Positions 47,099 through 59,400 of a stretch of 64,000 nt of DNA are shown here, piece after piece. Position 1 is the first letter of the stretch. The number at the start of each line of letters is the position of its first letter. The position numbers and the translations under genes were made by a program. The notes beneath the pieces are model-generated. The model searched no databases. It was not told the origin of the DNA and was given only the letters and a program-made list of their open reading frames with translations. The DNA is taken from positions 6,716,501 through 6,780,500 of the forward strand of contig JALDNG010000001.1 of the NCBI GenBank assembly GCA_024349245.1. The letters run 5' to 3'. This DNA comes from Neodontobutis hainanensis. Taxonomy: Eukaryota; Chordata; Actinopteri; Gobiiformes; Odontobutidae.

Positions 47099-47135
<37 letters not shown>

Positions 47136-49650
47136 TAATAAAACATACTGGCCTCAGAGCTGCATCCTTGTCTGTCCATGACCAAAACCCAGTTTTATAA
47201 AACACAGGAGTAGACTACTGAACTCACGAGAACTCCTCGGTCATGACGTATTTGTCTCCTTTGGCTGTGCGGATGGCCACCAGGGGAAGCTCTCCGCTGC
47301 TGCCGTCTAAACCAAACTCGGTTACGTCTTGCATGAACGAGTTCCTGTTAGCCACGGCAAAGTTCAGCTTCTTCCCCTGGTCCAGGAAGCTCTTTGCCAC
47401 CTTCATAACTCTGGAACAGGACCAGAAAACCAGATTAATACATCAAGAACACAATATATTATACACCACTCAAATCTTTACAGAACTCTGACAGTCTTAA
47501 GTGTAGATGAATATAGACAAGATTGGATTTAAAATTAAATGAATAAAAAAAATTAATAAAATGAATGAATGAAATGAATGAAAGTGTGGACAGCTGCAGT
47601 TACCTGTTTCTCCAGTAGTTGGAGCCCTTGGGGTTTTTTTCATAGTCCACGTCGTAATAAGCCACCAGCAAGTCTTTGCCTTTGAGCTGGTCTTTGTTAT
47701 CGTCAGTCATGTGAGGGCACATCCCAAAACTGAACACAAACAGGAAACAAGTCAAAATTTAAATCTAATGCAAAATGTAGTTCTATTGACGGCCACTAGA
47801 TGGTGTTCCATTTTCGTTCACACAAACGTCAGAGTCATCCTGGTATCATGAGGTCTTTAACAGTGACACGAGGTTAGGAGACTTCTGTAAACGCTGCATC
47901 TGTACGAGGGTCTTAAACCGTGTCTACGCTCTACGTTTTCGGTCGCCTCAAACAAAAGATGTGCAATCGTGGGAACAGTCAGCCGTCAAACGTCTCAGTG
48001 AGGCAGGGGAAAAGATAAAACCATTGCAAGACCAAAGACGAGCTGTGCCAAATTTCAAAAGTTTTGAGGAATTGTCGCAGAGTTTGTTGGCCTCTCGCTG
48101 CTCCTACAACCTGTGCCGGGAACTGACTCATGAGCGCGTCCGCACAGGGACAACAGGCAAACACAAAAATGGAGAAGAAACAGGGGACACTTTTGTAGAG
48201 TTTTCTTTTTAGTGCACATAAAAGCCACACATGCAAGAACTAATTTACAAAAAAATACTCACATGTTGTCCTGGATGAACCTCTTCAGTTTGCTGCTGGT
48301 GAACTTGTCTTCACTGAATGTCACTGTGTCGCCTTCAAATTTATTCTGGAGCTTCTTCGGACGGAACAGGATGACTGCCCTGAAGACAAAATATTAACTA
48401 CTGTCAGAGTTCAGAATGAGAGTTCTTTGATCAGAATGTCTAAACCCAGTCTGACTAACTCTGTGGCGACGCCCTGAGCCTGCAGCAGACCCTCGTTGTT
48501 GGTGTGAGCAAAGCGGTAGTTGTCTCTGAGTGAACTAGCTGCTTTTAGGAACTCAGCCTGAGCCCCAGACAACGGGTCGGAGAAAAAACCTGCAGCCGAA
48601 CCAGACCGTTGGTCAGTCGTTGGATAAATTCTCTCTATGCACAGACAGTTTCCTGAAGCTCACCTATGACACTGGCGTCTGAGTCGGAGGTGTACTTGTG
48701 AAGGTCGGCCTCAGATTTTAGCTCTACTGAAGCAGGACCGGCCTGTTTCTTCAGGAAACTCACAATTCCGTCTGAAAGAGATGAGACGAGAGGTTAGGGC
48801 ATCACAGAGACCGGGCGTTTCCAGGACAATGCTGGAGTGCAGCGCAACATTGAACCAGCCAGCACATCTGTCAGACCAGTAGGGGGCGCGTTTCGTCAGA
48901 CAGATTCAAATGTCTATTTGTGGAGCAAGAACAAGAGCTTATATTAAAAGACATTTTAATTCCCTTTCATTCATCCATTTTAGATCTGCTTCATTCGACA
49001 GGATCTTGACAAAACACTGGGTTTAGTTAAAAGTTGTTCTGAAGTGAAAGTAAAGAGAATAAAACTGAAAGTTGCATTTTTTTTTTTTTTTTTTAAGTTT
49101 AAGGAATTTTTAAAGCAGAGATGAGCACATCTCTTCTTTAAATTTAATATATAAGATGAACTGTAGATTTGTTTAGTCTTCAACACTTCCTGAAGCAGCA
49201 GAAGTCAACATGTGCTACAGTCCCCAGACTTTGTTGTGTGAAAACTAATAATTTAGTTCAGGAGACAAATTGTTCTTTTTGCTGCTGATGAAATGATAAA
49301 AGGAACAATTTTTTTCTGTTGAAGGCTGCAGGAGTTAAAAGAACGTGAAGTGAAACGGTTGCATGTCTCAGTCACACACTGTTCCTTGCTTCATCGATTC
49401 AAGCTGGGCTTTTAATGGATTCATTATTCTTTGAAACATGTCACACCCTTTGTATTTGTTTAGAGTGGCTCTACAGTAACACGGATGTTTACCCTGTACC
49501 TGACACCTGTTCAACTTTAAATCACCTGATACACCTACGTTTGGTTTCTCATCCTCAGCTCGCTGAGGAGGAATTAATTCATTTAATTAAATTATATATA
49601 TTACATATAATTAAATAAATGACAAGAACTGAGATATTTGAATGGCGCCC

Positions 49651-49699
<49 letters not shown>

Positions 49700-51697
49700 A
49701 AATCAAAAATTGAATAAACTAAAAATGTTATAAAGTTATTTTGTTGAACTACAGTTTGAAATGTGTCCTATGTGAGTATGGTCAAAGTATTTTAGTATAA
49801 ATCAAGTGTTTAAGTTTGAAACCAAATTCAATCATTACATAGAGAACTTAAGTCTTTTTGACAAGAATGTTTAGAAAACCTAACTTTTATAATTGATACA
49901 TCAAATTAATTTGAGATTCTATGTGTCTTTACTCAAGTTTATTTTCAGTGCATGTCACATTTAAATTTGTGTAATATGTGTGAAATATCCCAGAAGTGTC
50001 TGTTCATGAGCAGTGTCCTGTGGCCCTGGTCCTACCTGCGGTCCTGGGGCCGTCGTAGGGCCCAGACTCCTCTCCGTCTCTGAAGATCTTCAGAGTGGGA
50101 TACCCGTTTACTCCGTATTTACTGCAGGTGTTACTGCTGGACGTACAGTCCACCTGGAGACGAGAGCAGGGGCTTATTCAGGAGAATAGAGACAGAGCAG
50201 CTGGAGCCGCGTCACAAATAAACCCCACTTCGTCACAACAGGGTCTGAGCAGAAGAAAGTTTCTTATAAACGAGCTGCAGTGAAGTGGGTGTACGTCACT
50301 GACTCTTATAAACACTGGGCTGTTTAGAAGAAACCAACATCTTGGATACAGAGTTTATTTTGTTGCTGCAGTAAAACACTACGGCTTGACGAACAGTTAC
50401 CTTTGCGAGAGCCACGATCCCTTTGAGACGAGTGGCAGCTGCTTCATATTCAGGGGCCAGACGTTTACAGTGACCGCACCTGAAGGACACACACAGTCAG
50501 AGGTCAGAACTAACACCCTGGTGTAGCTCCAGTTTGAGGAACAGAAGATCATTATGAAGACCAGAAAAAGGCTGTTTTGATGAGACTAGAACAGGTTTTG
50601 GATCAATTTTAACAGTTTATAGAGTGGACCAATCAAAACAAGGCTCTAGCTGAACTCAGGTCGAGGTTTTAGTCAGACTCAAACAGGTTTTAAGAGCTTG
50701 TTTTTTTTTTACCTGTTCTTATTTGAAACCAAAAGTAGCTCGGGTCTCTGTGGTTTCAGTTTCCCTTTGAGACTTGTTTACACCAGCGACCCGAGCAAAC
50801 TATAATTTTAGCCCAGCTACTCATAAACCTGAACCTTTATCAAATGTGGAAAGAGTAAAGTTTATGAGAATCAAAAAAAAAAAAAACTTGGCACAAAACA
50901 CGGCCCCATTTTATTGTCACTGTAACTAAGTTTAATAACATTGGATTGAAGATTTAAAAAAAATAAAATAAAAGTGGAAAATGTTTAGAATCGAAACAAT
51001 AAAAAAAACGTAATTTTTAAAAGAATTTTATTAGTCAACTATATTCTTACAACTAGAGGCTTAATAAATTAAGATCAATAAGCTGTTAGGAGGTTAATTT
51101 CTTTGTAAAAAACGTTTAGCCTCTGTTCTTTCTCCACACCTGAGCCTCATTCACTGCCATTTTTTTTAAGTTTGGCACAAGGCGAACACGTCACTTTTTA
51201 ATTTGACCAATCAGAGGTGGACACCGAAACTTACCTGGCCAATCAGTGCGTTACAACAGCGACTGACCACGCCCCTTACTTCCGCGTAGCTTCATTGATA
51301 ATGTCGTAGTTTTGATTTTAACGTGTTTAAACTTCACTTTTTGAAAACTTTCCCAAAATGCATCAGTTTAGAATTGCCTCAAATATTAAATAAAATGTTA
51401 TGCAATTGTTAATGTCTGGAGAAACGTTAAATGTGTTTAAAACAAGTATTTAAATTGGACTTGCAATAGCGTTTGTGGCCTAAACCCGGTCATTCTGCTT
51501 CATCTAAACCAAACGCATCGAAAAATGGACATAAAAAGGTTCCGTGCATAAAAAAATACTTACCAAGGAGCGAAAAACTCCACCAGAATCAGGTCGTGGC
51601 CCCCAATTTTACTTTCGAAATCGTCGTCGGTGTAGTCTAGCACATCACTGGCCCAAGAAAAGCCTGCAAAAGCGGCTAAAAGCAGGAGTTTGTGCAT
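45228..51697 (-). CDS. pdia3: Protein disulfide-isomerase A3 (ERp57)
   Basis: ER thiol oxidoreductase that folds glycoproteins with calnexin/calreticulin. Thirteen exons (transcript order): 51565-51697, 50401-50479, 50036-50153, 48664-48771, 48460-48589, 48263-48379, 47604-47729, 47228-47410, 46290-46398, 45956-46084, 45647-45726, 45450-45507, 45228-45332; about 491 aa. Signal peptide MHKLLLLAAFAGFSWA; a-domain CGHCKRLAPEYEAA (its Trp codon spans the exon 1-2 junction); b and b' domains (KDQLKGKDLLVAYYDVDYEK); a'-domain FYAPWCGHCKNLEPKYNELG; C-terminus KKKKKSEL, a KDEL-type retrieval signal. Anomaly: exon 1 is one base short of frame, at a run of four C (plus strand 51601-51604) where five would restore SKIG..HDLILVEFF; without it TGA follows shortly. 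A sequence error is likeliest. An ERSE-like element lies upstream. Confidence 0.95.
46635..46812 (+). mobile_element. tRNA-derived SINE in pdia3 intron
   Basis: Head GGGGCGGCAGTAGCGTAGTG, B-box partly lost (TGGTTCGATGGTTC), body TGTGTCCTTGGGAAAGACAC, tail TCGCTTTGGATAAAAGCGTC then AAATGAATAAATGTAAATG. This is the clearest copy of the SINE with the LINE-type 3' tail. Confidence 0.85.
46948..47127. repeat. Two AT microsatellites in pdia3 intron 8
   Basis: AT dinucleotide runs at about 46948-47005 and 47099-47127. Confidence 0.95.
47750..48245. other. pdia3 intron, no recognised feature
   Basis: The 83-codon plus-strand ORF at 47961-48212 and the opposing minus-strand ORF have no homology I can recognise. 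Confidence 0.4.
49650..49697. repeat. Poly(A) run in pdia3 intron 3
   Basis: An uninterrupted run of nearly 50 A. Possible retroposon tail, but I cannot identify an element before it. Confidence 0.9.
50500..51560. other. pdia3 intron 1, no recognised feature
   Basis: Intron 1 sequence between the exon 2 acceptor and the exon 1 donor. No additional exon or mobile element recognised. Confidence 0.45.
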
Positions 51698-51887
51698 GAT
51701 TTCTATCTCTCCGCGGGTCTACTTCTCTTCACCGGGGCCCAGAGAGGCTGGAGTCCGTAGCAGGGGCCGTGGGAACCGGGTGTAAATGTGATGTGAGTAA
51801 CGGAGAGGGTTTAATTCCCGAAATGAAATCCTGAAGGCGGCGAGAGAAAGAGAAAGACTGCAAACAGCGGGCCTCTCCTAACCAGAG

Positions 51888-51906
51888 TGTGGCAGCGCGT
51901 GATTGG
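51888..51906 (-). promoter_or_regulatory. pdia3: ER-stress response element (ERSE)-like site upstream of pdia3
   Basis: On the pdia3 strand the site reads CCAAT, nine bases, CCACA. The ERSE consensus bound by NF-Y and ATF6/XBP1 is CCAAT-N9-CCACG, so it matches except for the last base. It lies about 190 bp 5' of the ATG, in a GC-rich region. Induction by the unfolded-protein response is known for PDIA3 in other vertebrates; here it is inferred. Confidence 0.6.
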
Positions 51907-51999
51907 TCAGAGGGCCGCGTCAGTCAGTCACCAGCGTCCAATCAGAGGCAAGAAAATAAAACCGTATCTGAATAAGCCCCGCCTTTTTAAATAACGCTG

Positions 52000-54900
52000 T
52001 GAAATTATGAACTTGGCAAAAAAAAGATTTAAACAATAGAAAAGGGTTTTATTTCAATAAGGCGTAACTAATGCACTATGTATTTAAATATACTAAAGAA
52101 AAAAACAATGGTTGCTTTTAAATATTGAAACAGTTATATACAGTATGTACAGTATTTCCTAAAAGACTACTTTTACATAGGTTAAGTTTAGTGTTAAGTT
52201 TCCAAAAATTAGCTTTAAGTGACTTAAAATGGAAAAGACACCATTACATTTTTTGGAGCTTGGGAGAGTCACAAAACATTAATTTGGATAATTTTTTATT
52301 TTGTGTAAAAAGTGGTCTGTAAATAAAGCTTTTGGGTCCCTTCAACTCAAAAATGTCTTTTAAAGATGTCGTAGAATCATTAACAGGTTTCAACTCCAGA
52401 GAAAAAACTACACATAAAACAAATGGCACTAGTTAGCTTCAAAGTGAAAAATTCTAAATGTATGCAAAAAAATTAATAATTTTATAAAACAATGAAATGT
52501 CCAGGAAGTTAAGAAGTAGAAAAATGCTGAATAAAAAGGTGGATCTGTCAAAACACATTTTATCCTTTATATTTCTAAAGTCCTGTCTGTAAATCAGAAT
52601 TTACATTTGTTTACAATTATATCTCAACAAATACCACAGATTTCTTTTGAACTCTTGTCATTTCCGATAAATAAGAATGTTGTGTATTTGTTCTAAAATG
52701 TTTTGTAGACATGATTTAACCCAAGTTTTCTGAGAGAATCTGGTTCAGTGACATCGAGGGTTGAATTTCAGAAAAATCACAAAGAAGAAGAATCAGTGAC
52801 GTGCCTCAGGCTTAAAAACAAAACCTGAGAAATACAGCTTAGAGTCAATAGTTCTCATTCTTTTTAAACTCTGTTTCCCTCAGAACACTGCCTCATGGTT
52901 TTGCTCCAACTGCTGGAGATCAAGCTATTTAGTTTAAATAAAATGACTTTGAGAGAAAGAGCATGCTTAGTTTAAAGTAAAGGGTCAAAGTCTTTTAGTT
53001 CGTTTTAATTCATGAAAAGCAGACGAGAGGCTGGTGTTTTGGTCAAAGTTAATCCCTGTTTTTTACTGAGAGCAGATGTTTGTTAGAGTCACATCTGTCA
53101 CTTTACACAGACTTCATCCCTTGCTCTTTCACTCTTCACTCATCCTCCTTCTTGTCACTTTAACAGAACATACACCTGTTCTTTCAGTGGTAAAAAAAAA
53201 CAAACATATAAAGGACGCTGAACACAAAGTTTTAGAACATCAGGTAAAACTACAGTCACGTTCATTCACCAGCAGTGTCCCCAACTAACAACAGTAATCT
53301 AAGGACTGGGTTAAAAAGGTTTCCAAATCACAAAAGGAACTTGTTAAATAATATACAGTCACTTAAAATCTTCAAAAGTATAATTACAATTAATCAACCT
53401 TTATTTGTTCAGCACATTTACGACAACAACAAAATAATACACAATAGAAAAATTAAAATAAACAGAAATTTATTTAAAGGAGAACAAAAGTGTCAGAGCT
53501 CAGTTACATTAGTCTTAAATAGAAATAGGTGTTTTTATAGGACTATAAATTATGGATACCACAGGGCAATAAAATGCTGATTACATCTGGGCTTTTCGGC
53601 TTTAACTGCATAGTAAAACAATAGTTTTCAGATAGCATAAATGGACGTATTAATAAAAAAAAATCACCCCCCAAAGTTGTCACGTAGTAAAAACTTAGCT
53701 CTAGAGACCAGAGCCATCTTGTCGCCATTAGGTTTCTCCCTGGTTTCTCCTTATATTTCTACTTTTGGAGCTTTCCCTCCGGTGGACGGAGGTATAACGT
53801 CGTATGGTGTTGCCCTTTTTATGTACAATCTATGGCCCTTACTCGAGGACCTTTTAAGAGGGTCCATGAGAGTGGCTTGGTTTAACTCTAACACAACAGC
53901 AGCTGGATTGAGGCAGTGTAGAGTCTCCACCAGCAGAGGGCGCTCTCAAACCCACCACAGTACTTTTTCCATAAACTTCTTGCAGAATTCTTCATCTGCA
54001 GATTTAATGACGTCATCCATGCAGTGACCTGGATGAGCGAGAACCAAAAAGGGGCTGAGAAAACAAGAATTTCATCTGGAGACTGGACAGCTCTCCAATG
54101 GACACAGTCTCCAGTCGATGACACGATCACAGCAGAACAACGAGAGTCTTTAGGGCGCAGCCGCTCTGCACAGACACAGATGTTTAGGGGATACTCTGGG
54201 TTTTAGACAAAGGGCCATATCTTACTAATCAAAACACAGGCATCTGGCGGAGACGGTGGGACAAATAGGCGGGACTTGAGTCAGTGAAAGTTTTAAGAGG
54301 CTGGACTTATCCAAGGGCTTTCCTGCAGTGCAATTAATTATTATCTTTGATTTGGATTTCTTTTAGCCTATTATTTTTATTTTAGAGTCATTTGACTGTA
54401 AGATAATGCATACAAAAATATATTTCATTTTTTAATTTATTGTTAATCCCCTCTTCTATTTAATATCGTCTGAGCTCACAGTTAGAAAAATACTAATCCT
54501 TCAGACGAGCCTTTACTTTTATTATAAACAAAGTCACTTACATCCAGATAAAAATATTTGTTAGTTTTTTTGTGTGATCATTTTAACTGTGCAAATCTTC
54601 TGCAAAACAAGACCTACAGCTACTGCCCTTGCGTGGCTCTGTTTAGCAGTTTTGACAGACACCAAATCAGCAAAAGCGGCCAAACCCAACAAACTCCCAC
54701 ACGAGTGTCTGTAGCTGAAAGAGCTGTAAAACCTAGAAGTGAGTGAAAGCAGAGAGCTTTGGCTGAAGCCAGTTGAACAAACTCCAGAGCGAGTTCTGAT
54801 AAAACCAAACAAATCCAAACTGAGTAACTTTGGGTTCATCTGTTGCTCTGTGTTTCTTCATCTGTTGCATCAATTTTCTCTCCCAACTCAGGTTTAAATC

Positions 54901-55334
54901 CTAAACCAATGATTAGTGGGTGTGTCTGTGCAGTGAACAGCCAATAGTATTTAACCTAGAGGGGAAAGGGGCGGGACTATTTCTGCAGAAACAGGAAGCA
55001 ACAGGTCACAAGCCTTAAAGTCTGACGATGGACCAACTTAAAAACTCATGGCCTCGACATATTTCAGAATGTTTCACACTACCATTAAAACATGTAAAAA
55101 TGTAGAAAAGATAACTCAAAAATGAAAATGATGAATCACAAACAATTTACACATTTTGTAAAAAAACTTAGGTGTGACCAAATAAAACGTAAAAAGATAA
55201 AAAAGCTTTTTAAAGTGTAACTGATGTCCTCTGCTTTGTTTTGTTCAAAGTTTAATAAAGTCTATATTCTCTGACCCAAAAAAACTAAAGCTTTAAAGCA
55301 GATCATGTGACTTTCTCAAATCCGATTGGTCCAC
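52000..55334. other. Intergenic between pdia3 and ckmt1, no recognised gene
   Basis: The longest ORF (53641-54027, plus, 128 codons) has no recognisable domain, and the others are shorter. I see no splice-linked conserved peptides. There may be old repeats (about 53880-54060), but I cannot classify them. Confidence 0.45.
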
Positions 55335-55625
55335 ACTCCTGGTTTAGTCTCGTCCCGGTCCTGGTGTAATCTAGGCCCGGTCCGGATTTAGTCTAGTCCC
55401 GGTCTTGGTTTAGTCTAGTCCTAGTCCTGGTCTAGTCCCGGTCCTGTTCCTTGTTTAGTCTATGCCCGGTTCTGGTTTAGTCTAGTCCCAGTCCTGCTTT
55501 AGTGTAGTCCTAGTCCTGGTCTATTCCCGGGCCTGGTTTAGTCTAGTCCTGGTCCTGGTTTAGACTAGCCCTAGTCCTGGTCTAGTTCCGGTCCTGGTTT
55601 AGCCTAGTCCTGGTTTAGACTCTCT
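55335..55625. repeat. 'CTGGTTTAGTCTAGTCC' array downstream of ckmt1
   Basis: About 12-15 degenerate copies built from CCGGTCCTGGTTTAGTCTAG and shorter variants. Related to the 11-bp family in the PNPLA region. Confidence 0.9.
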
Positions 55626-55760
55626 GACCCCTCTCCGTTTGCTGTTGCTATGGTAACACCCCAAACCCAGACTAAACTAAACCGAGCCTAAAACTAGACT
55701 TTAGAACTTGAAAAAAAAAAAAGACTCAAACAACGTGGACTCAGTTTTGTTAAAGACAAC

Positions 55761-55766
55761 TTTATT
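55761..55766 (-). terminator. ckmt1: ckmt1 poly(A) signal
   Basis: AATAAA on the minus strand, about 680 bp past the ckmt1 stop codon (56447-56449). Confidence 0.55.
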
Positions 55767-56377
55767 AAAACATGAGACATTCACAAAATGTTTTTCAGTT
55801 ACAGACATTCAACATCCACCATCACCATGTCAACAAGGAGAGGGGCGGGGCCGAGGCCTGTTTAAATTTACATATGGCTCAATAATGGAGAATGTTTAAC
55901 AGTAAAATGCATTATGGGATAGTTTTTATATTTTTTAATATATTATATTTCTATTTGTAATTATGAGCAAATACTTAGTTTGCTGGTGTTTAAAGAGGAA
56001 CACAGAATAAATGTAATCCTACCCTTTCCCTCCGTCTGCGTTTCTTTCTCAACATATGTTTGTTAATTACAGACAAACTGAACCTGAACCATTTCAGAAA
56101 AAAACAATATTGTATTTTCAAGCTTTATTCTTCAAACGTGTAAATGTAGTGTTTTCAACAGGAGGACTACATGTGAGCATTTTTAGCTCAATATTAAACA
56201 TTAACATGGAATATATATGTATTCTCTCTTCAAAAGTCACACTGTCACTGTTTTAAACTCACTCTGGGCTTTTCTCAAAGTGAACCTCAATAAAACTTTA
56301 AAAGAACAATATTCACAGTGAAATGTTATTATTAAAGTTACTTAAAGTGAACATTCGATGGATGAGTCGGATTATTG

Positions 56378-56381
<4 letters not shown>

Positions 56382-56408
<27 letters not shown>
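56382..56408. repeat. AT microsatellite in ckmt1 3'UTR
   Basis: AT run, about 13 dinucleotides, just downstream of the ckmt1 stop codon. Confidence 0.9.
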
Positions 56409-56446
56409 CACAGGAGTGTGTGTGTGGTCAGCAGGGGGCGCTGTCT

Positions 56447-59400
56447 CTACTTGGTAAGTTTGAGAGGAGCTGGGACCTTTATGTCTTGGCCTTTCTCCAA
56501 ACGCTTCTCACATTCGACCAAATAATTTACTCCATCCACCACCGTCTGCACAAGCTGCACCTGAGGACACAAGACCGTGTTAGACCGGTGTTAGACTGGA
56601 CTGCACCAGCTGCACCTGAGGACAGAAGACCGGGTTAGACCAGGGTGAGGACACAGAGAGACCGGGTTAAGACCAAAGTTAGTTTAAAAATGGTTGAATC
56701 CTGTTTTACTTAAAGCTTTAGTTGTAATTCAGTTCAGGTTTGGACTTGTTTGAGGTAAACCTAAAATAAATATTTATAAATCTCTAAAAATAATGCTGTT
56801 TGTGACAAAGGGCTCAGTTCAAATAAAGGCGTCTGAGGTAAAAACAGAGACTAATATTTGATCTTATCGGGAACAGACTGATGAGCAGCAGGTGATGAAT
56901 GTGTTTGTGTTTGACACTGATAGAGTCTCTGTGGAAACAGAGATAATGAGAGGATGATATTGGACCAAACAGTGACTCAGTGGATTTATTAACACACTCA
57001 GGCTCTACATTAGACTATTTAATGGCTGTTCACATGCAGCAGGTTAGGGTCCATTCAAACTTATTGTTGATCATCACATCTGTCTCCTTCCAACGTTTAG
57101 TCCAAACATAGTCCTGGTTTAGACATGGTTTAGAACTGATTTAGACCTAGTTTAGATTAAAGTGAGTCCTTACCTCGGACTGTCCGAGTCTGTCCAGGTT
57201 GGAGATGTCAAAGGTTCCTCCCACAGCAGCGGTGTCCACTCCTCCTGTGCCTCTCTTCTGTAAACGCAGGTTATCCAGGATTTTACTGAAGCGAGGATCC
57301 TTTTGGAGAGAACAGGGTTAGTTCCACTGCAGCAGAAAGCACAACTCTCTGATTTAAATCCTGGAGTTGGCCTTTACTGTAGTTATTATTTTGAAACCAA
57401 CGACTGAACTGAAAAGTGAAATTACCAGGTTTGGTACGTGTGTAATCAGCAGCGCCCTACATGTCTCTGTCCTCCTCCTCCTCCTGCTTTATCAATCTTT
57501 CTCCTCTGAGCAGTGGTAGTTTGTAGTTACCTTACTGAGCAGTGGTAGTTTGACATGCACGCCTGCTCTCAGCCCGGTGCCCAGGTTGGAGGGACAGGTG
57601 AGGATGTAGCCCAGCCTCTCATTCCACATAAACTCCCAGCCGCGCTCCTGGATCAGATGCTCCACCTTCAGAGCAACAAACACAGGACTCAGAACATAAA
57701 CCTTCTTATCATCAACAAACTGAAGAATGATGCTGCTGTTCCCAGTACAACCTCCGCGCTTACATTTCCTGGAGGAGCTGCTGTGGGTGAGCTTTATATC
57801 GTGTGATGGGGTTGTGCCCATCGCATAAGGTTGTGGATAGTCTTTAGGTGTCACTCTGTTTCTTTCTTTTTTCTAAAGTTTTTTCTTGTTTCTGAACTGA
57901 ACCTAAGCCCTGTCTCTTTAACTCTCTCCTGTGGTGTGAGCTGTGGGCTTTCTCTAATGCACAGATAAATAATTCATGTTTACAATGGCACAGAATAAAA
58001 CTGTTCCCTTTGACACTAATCAGAGTTACAGAGTTAGACTGGGGTAAATAAGGTTTTAAATACATACGTGGTCCTTTCCTCCCGTTTCCTCGCTTCTGTC
58101 AGCTGTTGTGTTTACACTCGTCTAATTCTCAGGTTCTGTATTGTGTTCTTTTTTTAAAAAGCCTCTTATGGACAGGTGTGCAGGGGCCTGGTCTTTACCT
58201 CTTTGAGTCCTCTGCAGAACCTCTCGAAAACTCTCTTCATGTTTCCTCCCTTCTCCATCGAGATAACTCTGGTGTGGTCCTCCTCGTTCACCCAGATCAG
58301 GAACGTCTTCTCGTTGTTGTGCCTTTGAACATGAGCCAACACGTTAGAGCCACAGACGTTATTATCACAGCTGGTGGTGGACCTAAAGGTCCCGTCCTCA
58401 CGCCTCATGAAAGGGTCACAAATGTGAACGAGCCGCCATGCACCGCTGTGGGCGAGGACTGAGGCCTGGTAACACTCGTGTATTTGAAGGCATTGAAGGC
58501 ATTATTTATAAATAAAATAGTATTACTATCTAGAACTCCTAAAATATTAAGAATGTACAAACCCCTTTTCAAAAAACAGTTGGGACACTGTACAAATTAA
58601 GAATAGAAACAAAATGCAATGAAGTGGAAGTTTCAAATTTCAATATTTTATTCAGAATACAACATAGATGACATATCAAATGTTGAAAGTGGGATCATTT
58701 AAAATGTAATGCCAGATATTGGCTCATGTTGGATTTCATGAGAGCTACACATTCCAGAAAAGTTGGGACAGGTAGCAATAAGAGGCTGGAAAAGTTAAAT
58801 GTACATATAAGGAACAGCTAGAGGACCAGGTTGACACCTATTGGTCAATTGGCAACATGGGGGATATAAAAAGAGCCCCTCAGAGTGGCAATGTCTCTCA
58901 GAAGTCAAGATGGGCATTTCCCCAATGCTGCAGCGAAAAATAGTGAAGCAATATCAGAAAGGAGTTTCTCAAAGAAAAATTGCAAAGAGTTTGAAGTTAT
59001 CATCATCTACAGCGCATAATATCATCCAAAGATTCTGGAACAATCTCTGCGTAAGGTTCAAAGCTGGAAAATCAAACTGGATTCCTGTGATCTTCGGGCC
59101 CTTAGACGGCACTGCATCACAAACAGGAAAGCTACTGTAATGGAAATCACAACATGGGCTCAGGAACACTTCCAGAAAACATTGTCGGTAAACACAATCC
59201 ACCGCGCCATTCGCCGTTGCCAACTAAAACTTTATAGGTCAAAAAAGAAGCCATATCTAAACATGATCCAGAAGCACAGGTGTTTTTTCTGGAGCCAAGG
59301 CTCATTTAAAATGGACTGTGGTAAAGTGGAAAACTGTTCTGTGATTCAGACCAATCAAAATTTGAAGATCTTTTTGGAAAACTGGGACGCCATGTCATCG

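Noticed and set aside
45228..51697. pdia3 as a pseudogene because of the exon 1 frameshift
   Set aside because: All 13 exons, splice sites and motifs are otherwise intact; one homopolymer base is more likely a sequence error.
53641..54027. 128-codon plus-strand ORF in the pdia3-ckmt1 interval
   Set aside because: No recognisable domain, signal peptide or splice context; composition looks like chance or old repeat.
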